Both the position numbers and the translations under genes were made by a program. Below the pieces are notes generated by a model. That model did not search any database. It was not told where the DNA came from and worked only from the letters and a program-made list of their open reading frames with translations. Shown here one piece after another: positions 48,478 to 57,452 of a DNA stretch of 64,000 nt. Origin of the DNA: Alphaproteobacteria bacterium (GTDB taxonomy: Bacteria; Pseudomonadota; Alphaproteobacteria; Caulobacterales; Aquidulcibacteraceae); NCBI GenBank assembly GCA_016124655.1, contig WGNI01000001.1, positions 1 to 64,000 of the forward strand. The letters run 5' to 3'. The first letter of the stretch is position 1, and every line of letters begins with the position of its first letter.

Positions 48478-50712
48478 ATGGGAAGCGGCGACGGCCTCGC
48501 CGTTGCCGCAGCGCCGGCTGAAGTCAGCGCGGCGCCGCCGCCGCCGCGCGCGCGTTTTTTACGGCAGTTCGAACTCGTCGAGCGTGTGCGCCAGTACGAC
48601 AAGAACGCCGATGAGGCGCTGATCAACCGGGCCTATGTGTATGCGACCGCCAAGCACGGCGCGCAGAAACGGCTCTCGGGCGATCCCTACTACGCCCACC
48701 CGATCGAGGTGGCGGGCATCCTCACCGAATACAGGCTCGACAGCGCCACGATCGTCGCGGGCCTGTTGCACGATACGATCGAAGACACAGACGCGACGCG
48801 CGCTGAGATCGTGCGCCTGTTCGGCGACAGCGTGGGTGACCTTGTCGAGGGCGTGACCAAGCTGTCGCAGCTGGAGGTGGTGCGCGAGCCGAACAAGCAG
48901 GCCGCGAACCTGCAGAAATTCATCCTGGCGATGTCGCGCGACGTGCGGGTGCTGTTGGTCAAGCTGGCCGACCGGCTGCACAATATGCGCACGCTGCATC
49001 ACGTGCCAGATGCGCAAAAGCGCAACCGCATCGCGCTGGAGACGCTGGAAATCTACGCCCCGCTGGCGCGCCGCATCGGCATGGAGAAGATGGCGCGGGA
49101 GCTGGAGGGGCTCGCGTTCCACGAAGCGTTCGGGGAAATGGAGGCCGCGATCCTGCGCCGGCTGAAGTCGCTCAGGGCCGACCAGGGCGCGAACGTGGCG
49201 CTGATCACGCAACGCATCGTCGATGTGTTTGAACACAGCGATATTGATGCGCGCGTGTTCGGCCGGGAAAAGCAGCCGTATTCGATTTATCGCAAGCTGC
49301 AGCGCAAGAGCGTGCAGTTCTCCGACATCGCCGATATTTATGCGTTTCGCGTGATCGTGCCGACGGCGGCGGATTGCTATCGCGCGCTGGGCGTCGTGCA
49401 CCAGGAATGGCGCGCGATGCCGGATTCGTTTGAAGACTACATCTCCAATCCGAAACCCAATGGCTATCGGTCGATCCACACGATCGTGATCGGCCCGGGC
49501 AATGTGCGGGTGGAGATCCAGATCCGCACCGAGGAGATGGATCACGTCGCGGAGTTCGGCGTCGCCGCGCACTGGCGCTACAAGAACGAAGCCTACGGGT
49601 TTGACGCCGCGGGCGCGGCCTCCACCGGGCTTGATCCGCGCGAGGCGGTGCAATCGCTTCTCGAGATCGCCGAGCATGGCGGCGATCCGGAGGATTTTCT
49701 CGAGCACGCCAAGCTCGAAATGTATCAGGACCACGTCTTTGCGTTCACGCCGAAGGGCGCGCTGATCGCATTGCCGCAAGGCGCGACCCCGCTCGATTTC
49801 GCGTATGCCGTTCACTCCAATGTCGGCGACACGTGCGTAGGCGCGCGCATCAATGGCGAAGAGCAGCCGTTGCGCACGCCGTTGCGCAATGGCGACGTCG
49901 TGGAAATCATCCGCGCCGAGCGCGCAGCGCCCGTGCCCGGATGGGAAGGGCTGACCAAGACGGGCCGGGCGAAATCACATCAAAGACGGCTGGAGCGCAT
50001 CGCGCGGCGCGGCGAATTCCTGAAGCTTGGCCGCGAACTCGTGAGCCACGCGCTGCACCGCTATGGTCACGACATTGCGGAAACCTCGCTTGACGAGGCG
50101 GCTGCGCGGCTGGGCCATGACAGCGTCGAGGACGTGTTTGTTGCGGTGGGAGAAAACAGTTTGCGCGCATCCGCGGTGGCCGCTGCGGCGTTTCCCGGGC
50201 TGGCCGATCGCATCCGCTCGGATGAAGAGCGCACGCCGATGGAGGCGCGCAAGGCGCGGCTCTACGTCACCGGCGGGCCGCTGACGCCGGGCGCTGCCTT
50301 GCAGTTCGGGACGTGCTGCTCGCCTATTCCTGGCGATCGCATTGTCGGCGTTCAGGCGCCGGGGCAGGCGGTGGAAATCCACACCATCGATTGCGGCCGT
50401 CTCGCGGCGTTTGAAGGCGACGATCTGCAATGGTTCGATCTCTCCTGGACGGAAACGGCGCTGGAGCATGCACTGGCGGTTGGGCGCATCTGCGCCACCG
50501 TCGAGAACGGACGCGGCGTGCTGGCGCATCTGTGCGGGATCATCGCGGAGAACGAAGGCAACATCCTCAACATCCGCACCGACAAGCGCACGAATGATTT
50601 CTTCGACCTGATCTTCGATGTCGAAGTCGCCGATGCGCGGCACCTGACCAATATCCTGGCGGCGATGCGCACCTCCAAGAGCGTGCGCGACGCGGAGCGC
50701 GTGCGCGGCTGA
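48478..50712 (+). CDS. Bifunctional (p)ppGpp synthetase/hydrolase (Rel/SpoT type)
   Basis: Makes and degrades the stringent-response alarmone. It has 744 residues. The HD hydrolase domain (about 50-200) keeps YYAHPIEVAGIL, the LLHDTIEDT catalytic pair and KLADRLHNMRT. The synthetase domain (about 240-360) keeps REKQPYSIYRKLQRK, DIYAFRVIV, PNGYRSIHT and EIQIRTEEMD. TGS (about 390-450) and C-terminal ACT (about 665-744) domains follow. Both activities look intact, as expected for the single long RSH enzyme of alphaproteobacteria. It is co-transcribed with rpoZ. Confidence 0.96.
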   Translation: MGSGDGLAVAAAPAEVSAAPPPPRARFLRQFELVERVRQYDKNADEALINRAYVYATAKHGAQKRLSGDPYYAHPIEVAGILTEYRLDSATIVAGLLHDTIEDTDATRAEIVRLFGDSVGDLVEGVTKLSQLEVVREPNKQAANLQKFILAMSRDVRVLLVKLADRLHNMRTLHHVPDAQKRNRIALETLEIYAPLARRIGMEKMARELEGLAFHEAFGEMEAAILRRLKSLRADQGANVALITQRIVDVFEHSDIDARVFGREKQPYSIYRKLQRKSVQFSDIADIYAFRVIVPTAADCYRALGVVHQEWRAMPDSFEDYISNPKPNGYRSIHTIVIGPGNVRVEIQIRTEEMDHVAEFGVAAHWRYKNEAYGFDAAGAASTGLDPREAVQSLLEIAEHGGDPEDFLEHAKLEMYQDHVFAFTPKGALIALPQGATPLDFAYAVHSNVGDTCVGARINGEEQPLRTPLRNGDVVEIIRAERAAPVPGWEGLTKTGRAKSHQRRLERIARRGEFLKLGRELVSHALHRYGHDIAETSLDEAAARLGHDSVEDVFVAVGENSLRASAVAAAAFPGLADRIRSDEERTPMEARKARLYVTGGPLTPGAALQFGTCCSPIPGDRIVGVQAPGQAVEIHTIDCGRLAAFEGDDLQWFDLSWTETALEHALAVGRICATVENGRGVLAHLCGIIAENEGNILNIRTDKRTNDFFDLIFDVEVADARHLTNILAAMRTSKSVRDAERVRG

Positions 50713-50804
50713 CGCTTCCCTAAAGGGAGGCCAAAGACCCGTTGCGCGGCGCGATCCGCGCTCCTTAAATGGAGCCTGCGCAGGGCTTCGCGCGCGTTGG
50801 AGAC

Positions 50805-52040
50805 ATGGCCATGGGTTACGATCTCGCCATCGTGGGCGGCGGCATCGGCGGGTCCGCGCTGGCGATCACCATGGCGCGCGCTGGCGCGCGGGTCCTGCTC
50901 CTGGAGAAGTCCACGGCGTATGAGGACCGCGTGCGCGGCGAATGGATCGCGCCCTGGGGCGTCACGGAAGTGAAGCAGCTCGGCTTGTACGACCTGCTGC
51001 GGGCGGCCGGCGGCCATCATTTGCAACAGCACATCACGTATGACGAAAGCCGCGACCCCGCCTCATCGGAAGCGGCGGCGCTTGCGCTTGGGATGTTTGC
51101 GCCGGGCGTGCCGGGGCCGCTGTGCCTGGGGCACCCGCTGCATTGCCAGACGCTGTTTGACGAGGCGGCGCGAGCTGGCGCTGTGTGTTTGCGCGGTGTC
51201 AGCGTGGAAGCTGTCAGGCTCGGCGACAAGCCGTCGGTAACGTACATGCATGACGGCCAGCGCGTGACGGCGCAGGCGCGGCTGATCGTCGGCGCGGAAG
51301 GCCGCCAGTCGCTGGTGCGGGACGCCGCCGGCGTGGCGCTCAACCAGGACAAGCCGCATCACTGGTTTGCGGGGTTGCTCGTGCGCGGGGTCGAAGGCTG
51401 GGACGACGCGCGCCAGGCGATCGGCACGGAAGGCGATTTCGGCTTTCTGGCGTTCCCGCAGGGCGGCGACACGGTCCGCGTCTATGGCGGCTATGCGCTT
51501 GCCGAGAAGGGCCGCTTTCATGGCGCGGATGGCGCGCGGCGGTTCCTGGATGCGTTTCGCATGCGCTGTGCGCCGCAGAACGACTCGATCGCCGCCGGCG
51601 CGCCGGCGGGGCCGCTCTTTTCCTATTTCAACAATGACAGCTGGACCGAAGCGCCGTTTGCGCCGGGCGGCGTGCTGATCGGCGATGCGGCGGGCTGGAA
51701 CGATCCGATCAACGGGCTTGGCCTGTCGATCACGTATCGCGACGTGCGCATGGTTTCGGACATCCTGAAGCACACGCCGGAGGGCGCGACGCCGGATTTC
51801 CGTCCCTATGCGGAAGAGCGCGCCGAGCGCATGCGCCGTTTGCGTTTTGCGGGCCAGCTGCAGGCAGCCCTCGACATGGAGTTCGGCGAGGCGGCGAAAG
51901 CGCGGCGGCGCTCCTATCATGAACGCAGCGCGCAGGATCAGACCTTGAGCTTCCATGCGGTGGCGATCCTTGCTGGCCCAGAGAACCTTCCGCCGGACGC
52001 GTTCACCGAAGCGCATCGCGCGCGCGTGCTGAACGGATAA
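50805..52040 (+). CDS. FAD-dependent monooxygenase/halogenase-like oxidoreductase
   Basis: Flavoprotein of the p-hydroxybenzoate hydroxylase/GGR superfamily, 411 residues. The dinucleotide motif AIVGGGIGGSALA is near the N-terminus, followed by VLLLEKSTAYEDRVRGEWIAPWG. The GD motif reads GVLIGDAAGWNDPINGLGL, with Gly-Trp-Asn where many hydroxylases have a His. I start it at the ATG at 50805 behind GGAG; an upstream in-frame ATG at 50769 lacks a site. Substrate unknown. First of three tightly spaced genes, with an NTF2-like protein and a small-molecule kinase-like protein. Confidence 0.85.
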   Translation: MAMGYDLAIVGGGIGGSALAITMARAGARVLLLEKSTAYEDRVRGEWIAPWGVTEVKQLGLYDLLRAAGGHHLQQHITYDESRDPASSEAAALALGMFAPGVPGPLCLGHPLHCQTLFDEAARAGAVCLRGVSVEAVRLGDKPSVTYMHDGQRVTAQARLIVGAEGRQSLVRDAAGVALNQDKPHHWFAGLLVRGVEGWDDARQAIGTEGDFGFLAFPQGGDTVRVYGGYALAEKGRFHGADGARRFLDAFRMRCAPQNDSIAAGAPAGPLFSYFNNDSWTEAPFAPGGVLIGDAAGWNDPINGLGLSITYRDVRMVSDILKHTPEGATPDFRPYAEERAERMRRLRFAGQLQAALDMEFGEAAKARRRSYHERSAQDQTLSFHAVAILAGPENLPPDAFTEAHRARVLNG

Positions 52041-52045
52041 GCGCT

Positions 52046-52414
52046 ATGGCCGGCATCGACATTCCCGCCTTCAACGCGGCATGGCTTAAGGCGTGGACCG
52101 ACAAGGACGTTGAGCGGCTGTTGGACTTTTACGCCGACGATACGGTCTACAAGGATCCGCAGACGGCGGCGGGCATTCAAGGTCACGATGCGCTGCGCGC
52201 CTATCTTACCGGCCTGTTCGGCGCGACGCCGCCGATGCGCTACGATCCGGAGGAAACCTGGGCGATCTCGGGCGGTTTTTGCGGGCGCTGGTACTGCACG
52301 ATCGGCGAAAGCGGCGAAGGCGGGCGCATGCGCGGCTTCGATCTGGTGTTGATGCGCGGGGACCGCATCGTGCTCAATGAAGTTTATGTGCATCAGATGC
52401 CGGCGGGCGCGTGA
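52046..52414 (+). CDS. Small NTF2-like (SnoaL-type) protein in a monooxygenase cluster
   Basis: A 122-residue NTF2-like protein. IPAFNAAWLKAWTDKDVERLLDFYADDTVYKDPQTAAGIQGHDALRAYL is the typical SnoaL-like N-terminal half with conserved Trp and Asp. It lies 5 bases after the monooxygenase gene and overlaps the phosphotransferase gene by four bases. The context suggests it acts on or binds the same small molecule, but no reaction can be assigned. Confidence 0.78.
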   Translation: MAGIDIPAFNAAWLKAWTDKDVERLLDFYADDTVYKDPQTAAGIQGHDALRAYLTGLFGATPPMRYDPEETWAISGGFCGRWYCTIGESGEGGRMRGFDLVLMRGDRIVLNEVYVHQMPAGA

Positions 52415-53487
52415 TGCGTCCTGATATCCGTGCGCCGCAGGATGTCGACGTGGAATGGTTGTCCTTGGTTTTGGCCGAAGGCGGCGTGGATGCACGGGTT
52501 GAGTCGTTCTCCGCGAAGAAAGTCGGAACAGGCCAGATCGGCGACTGCGTGCGCTTTGCGCTGCGCTATGGCCGCGCGCCCGATGATGCGCCGGCGACCT
52601 TAGTGGGAAAATTTCCATCCTCGGGCGCGGAGAGCCGCGCGGCCGGCGTGTCGCTGGGCAATTATCATCGCGAAGTGAAATTCTATCAGGTGCTGCAGGC
52701 ACGCGCGCGGATCGCGACGCCGCGTTGCTATTTCACCGACGTCAACGAAGAGACGCACGATTTCGTGCTGATGATGGGCGATCTGGCGCCGGCAGAGCAG
52801 GGCGATCAATTGACCGGCGCGTCGCTTGATGAAACGCGCATCGTTTTGGTGGAAGCGGCGAAGATGCACGCCGCGTTCTGGCAGGACGATGCGCTCGACG
52901 GCTATGCGTGGGTGAACGGCTCGAAAGGCGCGCCCGTGACCGTGCAGGGCGAGGCGGTGGCGCAGCTGTGGCATGGGTTCGTGCAGCGCTATGGCGACCG
53001 CGTCACCGAGCGGGCCCGGCGCATCGGCGATGCGTTCGCGGTCAATCTCGCGCAATACGATACGCTGCGGCAGGGACCGCGCGCGCTGATCCACGCCGAT
53101 TTCCGCCCCGACAACATGCTGTTCGCGGTTGATGAAACAACCGCGCCGGTGACGGTGGTGGACTGGCAATCCTTCGGCTACGGGCCGGCGGCCACGGATA
53201 TCGGCTATTTTATCGCCGGCGCGCTCGATCCTGCCGTGCGCAAGCGGGAGGAAAAGGGCCTGTTGGAGCTTTATCTGGAGGCGCTGGAGCGGGAGGGCGG
53301 CGGGCCATATGCGGCGGCGGATTTTCATCGCCACTATGTGACCGGCGCGTATCAGCATTTCCTCACGGCTTTCTTCGCGGCCATGCTCGTCACGCAGACG
53401 CCGCGCGGCGACGACATGTTCTTCAAGATGCTCAATGGCGCGGTCGATCTGATCGCCGACCACGGCGCGGAGGACTGGCTGGCGTGA
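52411..53487 (+). CDS. APH/choline-kinase-like phosphotransferase
   Basis: Kinase-like fold of 358 residues in the aminoglycoside phosphotransferase / EcKL-like group. VGKFPS offers the ATP-binding lysine, IHADFRPDNMLF the catalytic HXDXXXXN loop, and VVDWQSFGYGPAATDIGYFI the metal-binding Asp. The natural substrate is unknown; antibiotic resistance should not be assumed from the family name. Last of the three-gene set with a monooxygenase and an NTF2-like protein. Confidence 0.82.
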   Translation: MMRPDIRAPQDVDVEWLSLVLAEGGVDARVESFSAKKVGTGQIGDCVRFALRYGRAPDDAPATLVGKFPSSGAESRAAGVSLGNYHREVKFYQVLQARARIATPRCYFTDVNEETHDFVLMMGDLAPAEQGDQLTGASLDETRIVLVEAAKMHAAFWQDDALDGYAWVNGSKGAPVTVQGEAVAQLWHGFVQRYGDRVTERARRIGDAFAVNLAQYDTLRQGPRALIHADFRPDNMLFAVDETTAPVTVVDWQSFGYGPAATDIGYFIAGALDPAVRKREEKGLLELYLEALEREGGGPYAAADFHRHYVTGAYQHFLTAFFAAMLVTQTPRGDDMFFKMLNGAVDLIADHGAEDWLA

Positions 53488-53645
53488 CGGCGCGCGCCGT
53501 GGACAGCGCCGCGCCGGCCATGGCATAAGCCCGCGCTTCCGGCGCAAGGGCGGCGCGCCCCTTGCACCCTTGCCTTGCATCTTTAGAAGAACCGTGAACA
53601 AAGGGCGCCCTCCGGACGCCCGGACGACCGATTTCAGGACCCATT

Positions 53646-54992
53646 ATGCAGATCACAGAGAGCGTTTCCGACGGCCTGGCGCGGGTGTTTAGCGTGCATA
53701 TTCCGCGCGCGGACCTTGAGGCCCAGCTCTCGGCCAAGATCCAGGAAGTGCAGCCGAATGTCCGCCTGAACGGGTTCCGGCCCGGCAAGGTGCCGCCCGC
53801 GCACATCCGCAAGGTCTATGGCGCGGCGATGATGCGTGAGATCATCGACGCGGAGGTGCAGAAATCCACGTCGCAATCGCTGGAGCGCAACAATCTACGC
53901 CCGGCGGGGCAGCCGCAGCTCGATCTGAAAAGCGACGTCAATCAGGTCATGGAGGGCAAGGCCGATCTCGACTTCGACCTCAAGGTCGAGATCATGCCGG
54001 ATATCGAGCCGGTGGACGTCAGCACCGTCGCGGTGACGCGGCCGGTTGCGGCGGTTGAAGACGCGCAGATCGAAGAGGCGCTCGGCGAGCTTGCGAAGGC
54101 GAGCAAGGTGTATGAGGACAAGGACGGCGCGGCGGAAACCGACGATGCGGTCACGATCGACTTCGTGGGCAAGCTGGACGGCGAAGCTTTCGAGGGCGGT
54201 TCGGCGGAAGACGCGACCCTGACGATCGGCGCGGGCCGGTTCATTCCGGGGTTCGAAGAGCATCTGATCGGCGTCAAGGCGGGTGAGGAAAAGACCTTTG
54301 AGGTGACTTTCCCAGAGGACTATCCGGTGGAGACGCTGAAGGGCCGCCCCGCGACGTTCGAGACCAAGGTCAAGGCGGTCAAGGCGCCGAAGACGCCGGA
54401 CATCAATGACGCGCTGGCGCAGCAGTTCGGGCTGGAGTCCCTCGGCGCGCTGCGCGAGGCGCTGCAGAAGCGGATCGAAGCTGACCACGCCGCGCAATCG
54501 CGCGCCAAGGCCAAGCGGGCGCTGTTCGACAAGCTCGACGCCGCGCACGATTTCCCGCTGCCGCCGGGCATGGTCGAGGCCGAGTTCAACCAGATCTGGA
54601 GCCAAATCGACGCAGACCGTAAGGCCGGCCGGCTTGATGCGGACGAGGCAGACAAGCCGGAAGACGAGCTGAAGGCGGAGTATCGCAAGATCGCGGAGCG
54701 CCGGGTGCGGCTTGGGCTGCTGCTGGCGGAGATCGGGCGGCGCAACAAGGTCGAGGTGTCAAACGAAGAGGTCGGTCAGGCGGTCGCCGAGCAGGCGCGC
54801 CGGTTCCCCGGCCAGGAACGCCAAGTGTTTGAGGCGTATCAGAAAAACCCGGGCCTTCTGGCGCAGATCAGGGCCCCGCTCTACGAGGAAAAGGTGGTCG
54901 ATTTCGTGCTCGAGCTGGCGCAGGTGACCAATGAGACGGTCTCGCGCGAGGCGCTGTTCGCCGAGGACGATGAACCGGGCGCCGGCGCTTAA
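53646..54992 (+). CDS. tig: Trigger factor
   Basis: Ribosome-bound chaperone and prolyl isomerase. It has 448 residues. The N-terminal ribosome-binding domain has the signature loop GFRPGKVPPAHIRK. The FKBP-like domain (about 150-240) contains DDAVTIDFVGKLDGEAFEGGSAEDATLTIGAGRFIPGFEEHLIG. The helical C-terminal arms follow, ending in an acidic tail. It heads the proteostasis cluster tig-clpP-clpX-lon. Its docking partner L23 is encoded at 4275. Confidence 0.97.
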   Translation: MQITESVSDGLARVFSVHIPRADLEAQLSAKIQEVQPNVRLNGFRPGKVPPAHIRKVYGAAMMREIIDAEVQKSTSQSLERNNLRPAGQPQLDLKSDVNQVMEGKADLDFDLKVEIMPDIEPVDVSTVAVTRPVAAVEDAQIEEALGELAKASKVYEDKDGAAETDDAVTIDFVGKLDGEAFEGGSAEDATLTIGAGRFIPGFEEHLIGVKAGEEKTFEVTFPEDYPVETLKGRPATFETKVKAVKAPKTPDINDALAQQFGLESLGALREALQKRIEADHAAQSRAKAKRALFDKLDAAHDFPLPPGMVEAEFNQIWSQIDADRKAGRLDADEADKPEDELKAEYRKIAERRVRLGLLLAEIGRRNKVEVSNEEVGQAVAEQARRFPGQERQVFEAYQKNPGLLAQIRAPLYEEKVVDFVLELAQVTNETVSREALFAEDDEPGAGA

Positions 54993-55049
54993 CCCTTCGG
55001 CTTGCGCTTTCGCGCCGGCTCCCAATATCTCCTGAGCTGAGGATTGGCC

Positions 55050-55080
55050 CTTGGGCGGGCGCGGTCCCAGGCTATGCTTG
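55050..55080 (+). promoter_or_regulatory. Putative clpP promoter (heat-shock or housekeeping type)
   Basis: CTTGGGCG (55050-55057) is followed 13 bases later by GCTATGCT (55071-55078). The spacing fits the Caulobacter housekeeping form, while CTTG plus 17 bases plus a YTAT core also partly fits the alphaproteobacterial RpoH consensus. It lies in the tig-clpP gap. Confidence 0.42.
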
Positions 55081-55107
55081 CGCCCGATTCACCTCAGAAA
55101 GGCGGCC

Positions 55108-55740
55108 ATGTTCGACCCGGTCCGAAACTACAACATGAACCTCGTGCCGATGGTCATCGAGCAGACGAGCCGCGGCGAACGGGCCTTCGACATCTTCTCC
55201 AGGCTGTTGAAAGAACGGATTATTTTCGTCACAGGCGGGATCGAGGACGGCTTGGCCAGCCTGGTCACAAGCCAGCTTCTGTTCCTGGAATCGGAAAATC
55301 CGAAGCGCGAGATCGCCATGTACATCAACAGCCCGGGCGGCATCGTGACCTCAGGCCTGGCGATCTACGACACCATGCAATACATCCGCAGCCCGGTCTC
55401 GACCGTGTGCATCGGCCAGGCGGCCTCGATGGGCTCGCTTCTGCTGGCCGCTGGCGAAAAGGACCTGCGCATCGCGCTGCCAAACGCCCGGATCATGGTG
55501 CACCAGCCGTCAGGCGGGTTCCGGGGACCGGCCTCGGACATCGAGCGCCATGCTGAAGACATTTTAGCCACAAAGCGCCGGCTGAATGAGATTTACGTCA
55601 AACACACCGGTCAGCCCTATGATGTGGTGGAGCGGACTTTGGACCGCGATCACTTCATGACGGCGGACGAGGCGTGCGCGTTCGGCATCGTCGACAAGGT
55701 TTATGAGAAGCGGGAATTGCCCGAAACAGGAGCAGGCTGA
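55108..55740 (+). CDS. clpP: ATP-dependent Clp protease proteolytic subunit
   Basis: Serine protease that forms the tetradecameric chamber. It has 210 residues from the ATG at 55108; the next longer in-frame start lies in the promoter region. The catalytic triad is Ser107 (GQAASMGS), His132 (MVHQPSGG) and Asp181 (LDRDHFM). [27 protein letters not shown] is the conserved N-terminal region. It is followed by its unfoldase gene clpX after 221 bases. Confidence 0.98.
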   Translation: MFDPVRNYNMNLVPMVIEQTSRGERAFDIFSRLLKERIIFVTGGIEDGLASLVTSQLLFLESENPKREIAMYINSPGGIVTSGLAIYDTMQYIRSPVSTVCIGQAASMGSLLLAAGEKDLRIALPNARIMVHQPSGGFRGPASDIERHAEDILATKRRLNEIYVKHTGQPYDVVERTLDRDHFMTADEACAFGIVDKVYEKRELPETGAG

Positions 55741-55961
55741 GCACCCAAAACGCCGATTTCCGCGTCCTTGAGGCCCCGCGTCACGCGGTCCTGCCCCAAG
55801 GTACGCTTAAGGGGCGCGCTTGCGGCCCACGGATTGCTATGGTCGTATCGGAGTATTGGGGTGAACGGTTTCGTAAGGATGGCGCGCCAGGATGGTCATG
55901 GCGGGCCGCCGCCAACTCTGGAGCTCGCCGCCGCAAGCGGCCGGCTCGGTGAGGAGCGCGA

Positions 55962-57230
55962 ATGAGTAAGAGCACGTCCGGCGGCGAGTCCAAGAACACG
56001 CTGTACTGCTCCTTCTGCGGAAAGAGCCAGCACGAGGTGCGCAAGCTGATTGCGGGCCCGACCGTCTTCATCTGCGACGAATGCGTCGAGCTGTGCATGG
56101 ACATCATCCGCGAGGAGCACAAAAGCTCGCTCGTGAAGTCCAAGGAGGGCGTGCCCAGCCCGAAGGAAATCAAGGGCGTCCTGGACGATTATGTGATCGG
56201 CCAGGAACACGCCAAGCGCGTCCTCTCAGTGGCCGTGCACAACCATTACAAGCGCCTCAACCACGCCGCCAAAAACGGCGATGTGGAATTGGCAAAGTCG
56301 AACATCCTGCTGATCGGGCCGACGGGCTGCGGCAAGACGCTGCTCGCCCAGACTCTGGCGCGCATCATCGACGTGCCGTTCACCATGGCGGACGCGACGA
56401 CCCTCACTGAAGCCGGCTATGTCGGCGAAGACGTCGAAAACATCATTCTGAAGCTGTTGCAGGCGGCGGATTACAACGTCGAGCGCGCGCAGCGCGGCAT
56501 CGTCTATATCGACGAAGTCGACAAGATTTCGCGCAAGTCGGACAATCCTTCGATCACGCGCGACGTGTCGGGCGAAGGCGTGCAGCAAGCGCTTCTAAAG
56601 ATCATGGAAGGCACGGTGGCGAGCGTTCCTCCGCAAGGCGGCCGCAAGCACCCGCAGCAAGAATTCCTGCAAGTCGACACCACAAACATCCTGTTTATCT
56701 GCGGCGGCGCGTTTGCTGGCCTTGAGAAAATCATTTCTCAGCGCGGCAAAGGGTCGGCGATGGGCTTCGGCGCCACGGTGCGCGACGAGGAAGATCGGCG
56801 CGCGGGCGAAATCCTGCGCGATGTCGAGCCGGATGATCTTCTGCGCTTCGGCCTGATCCCGGAATTCGTCGGCCGCCTGCCGGTGGTCGCGACGCTGGAA
56901 GACCTCGACGAGGACGCGCTGATCACCATCCTCACGGAGCCGAAAAACGCTCTTGTGAAGCAGTATCAGCGCATGTTCGAGATGGAGAATGTCCGTCTGA
57001 CGTTCCCGGACGAGGCGCTGCGCTCGATTTCGCGCAAGGCCATCGCCCGCAAGACAGGCGCACGCGGCCTGCGGTCGATCATGGAATCGATCCTGCTCGA
57101 CACCATGTTCGAGCTGCCCTCGATGCAGGGCGTGGAGGAAGTCGTGGTCTCCGCCGATGTGGTGGAAGGCCGGGCGCGACCGTTGCACATCTACGCCGAG
57201 CGCAGAAACGGACAGGAATCCACGGGTTAA
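55962..57230 (+). CDS. clpX: Clp protease ATP-binding subunit ClpX
   Basis: AAA+ unfoldase that feeds substrates, including tmRNA-tagged and (in Caulobacter) cell-cycle proteins, into ClpP. It has 422 residues. The N-terminal zinc-binding domain has Cys16, Cys19, Cys38 and Cys41. Walker A is [17 protein letters not shown], Walker [11 protein letters not shown], pore loop [11 protein letters not shown], and a sensor II region [15 protein letters not shown] follows. The 221-base gap before it holds only a weak promoter candidate around 55820-55843. Confidence 0.98.
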   Translation: MSKSTSGGESKNTLYCSFCGKSQHEVRKLIAGPTVFICDECVELCMDIIREEHKSSLVKSKEGVPSPKEIKGVLDDYVIGQEHAKRVLSVAVHNHYKRLNHAAKNGDVELAKSNILLIGPTGCGKTLLAQTLARIIDVPFTMADATTLTEAGYVGEDVENIILKLLQAADYNVERAQRGIVYIDEVDKISRKSDNPSITRDVSGEGVQQALLKIMEGTVASVPPQGGRKHPQQEFLQVDTTNILFICGGAFAGLEKIISQRGKGSAMGFGATVRDEEDRRAGEILRDVEPDDLLRFGLIPEFVGRLPVVATLEDLDEDALITILTEPKNALVKQYQRMFEMENVRLTFPDEALRSISRKAIARKTGARGLRSIMESILLDTMFELPSMQGVEEVVVSADVVEGRARPLHIYAERRNGQESTG

Positions 57231-57373
57231 GTCCCGCGACCCTGCAAATCCAATTGCCCGATCCGGCCTGTGCCCTATGCTCTGGAATCGCTGGGCGTGG
57301 GGACGCTCGGCCGGCCGCGCCGAATTGCGCGACCGCCTCGGGGACCTGCGCTGCGGGGCGCGCCGGGCGCGCC

Positions 57374-57387
57374 GCTTGAACAAGCGT
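57374..57387. promoter_or_regulatory. Inverted repeat upstream of lon
   Basis: CGCTTG-AA-CAAGCG is a perfect 6-bp palindrome with a 2-base centre, 66 bases before the lon ATG. Its CTTGAA could be the -35 box of a heat-shock promoter, but no well-placed -10 box is visible. It could equally be an operator. Confidence 0.4.
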
Positions 57388-57452
57388 TAACCTCCAACCA
57401 CATCCCCTAGCGTGATCGCGGAGAATGAGTCGCCGCGATCGAGGAGTTCTGG

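Noticed and set aside
52411-53487. Aminoglycoside resistance gene
   Set aside because: The kinase fold is broad. The context (monooxygenase and NTF2-like genes) and sequence do not point to a known resistance enzyme.
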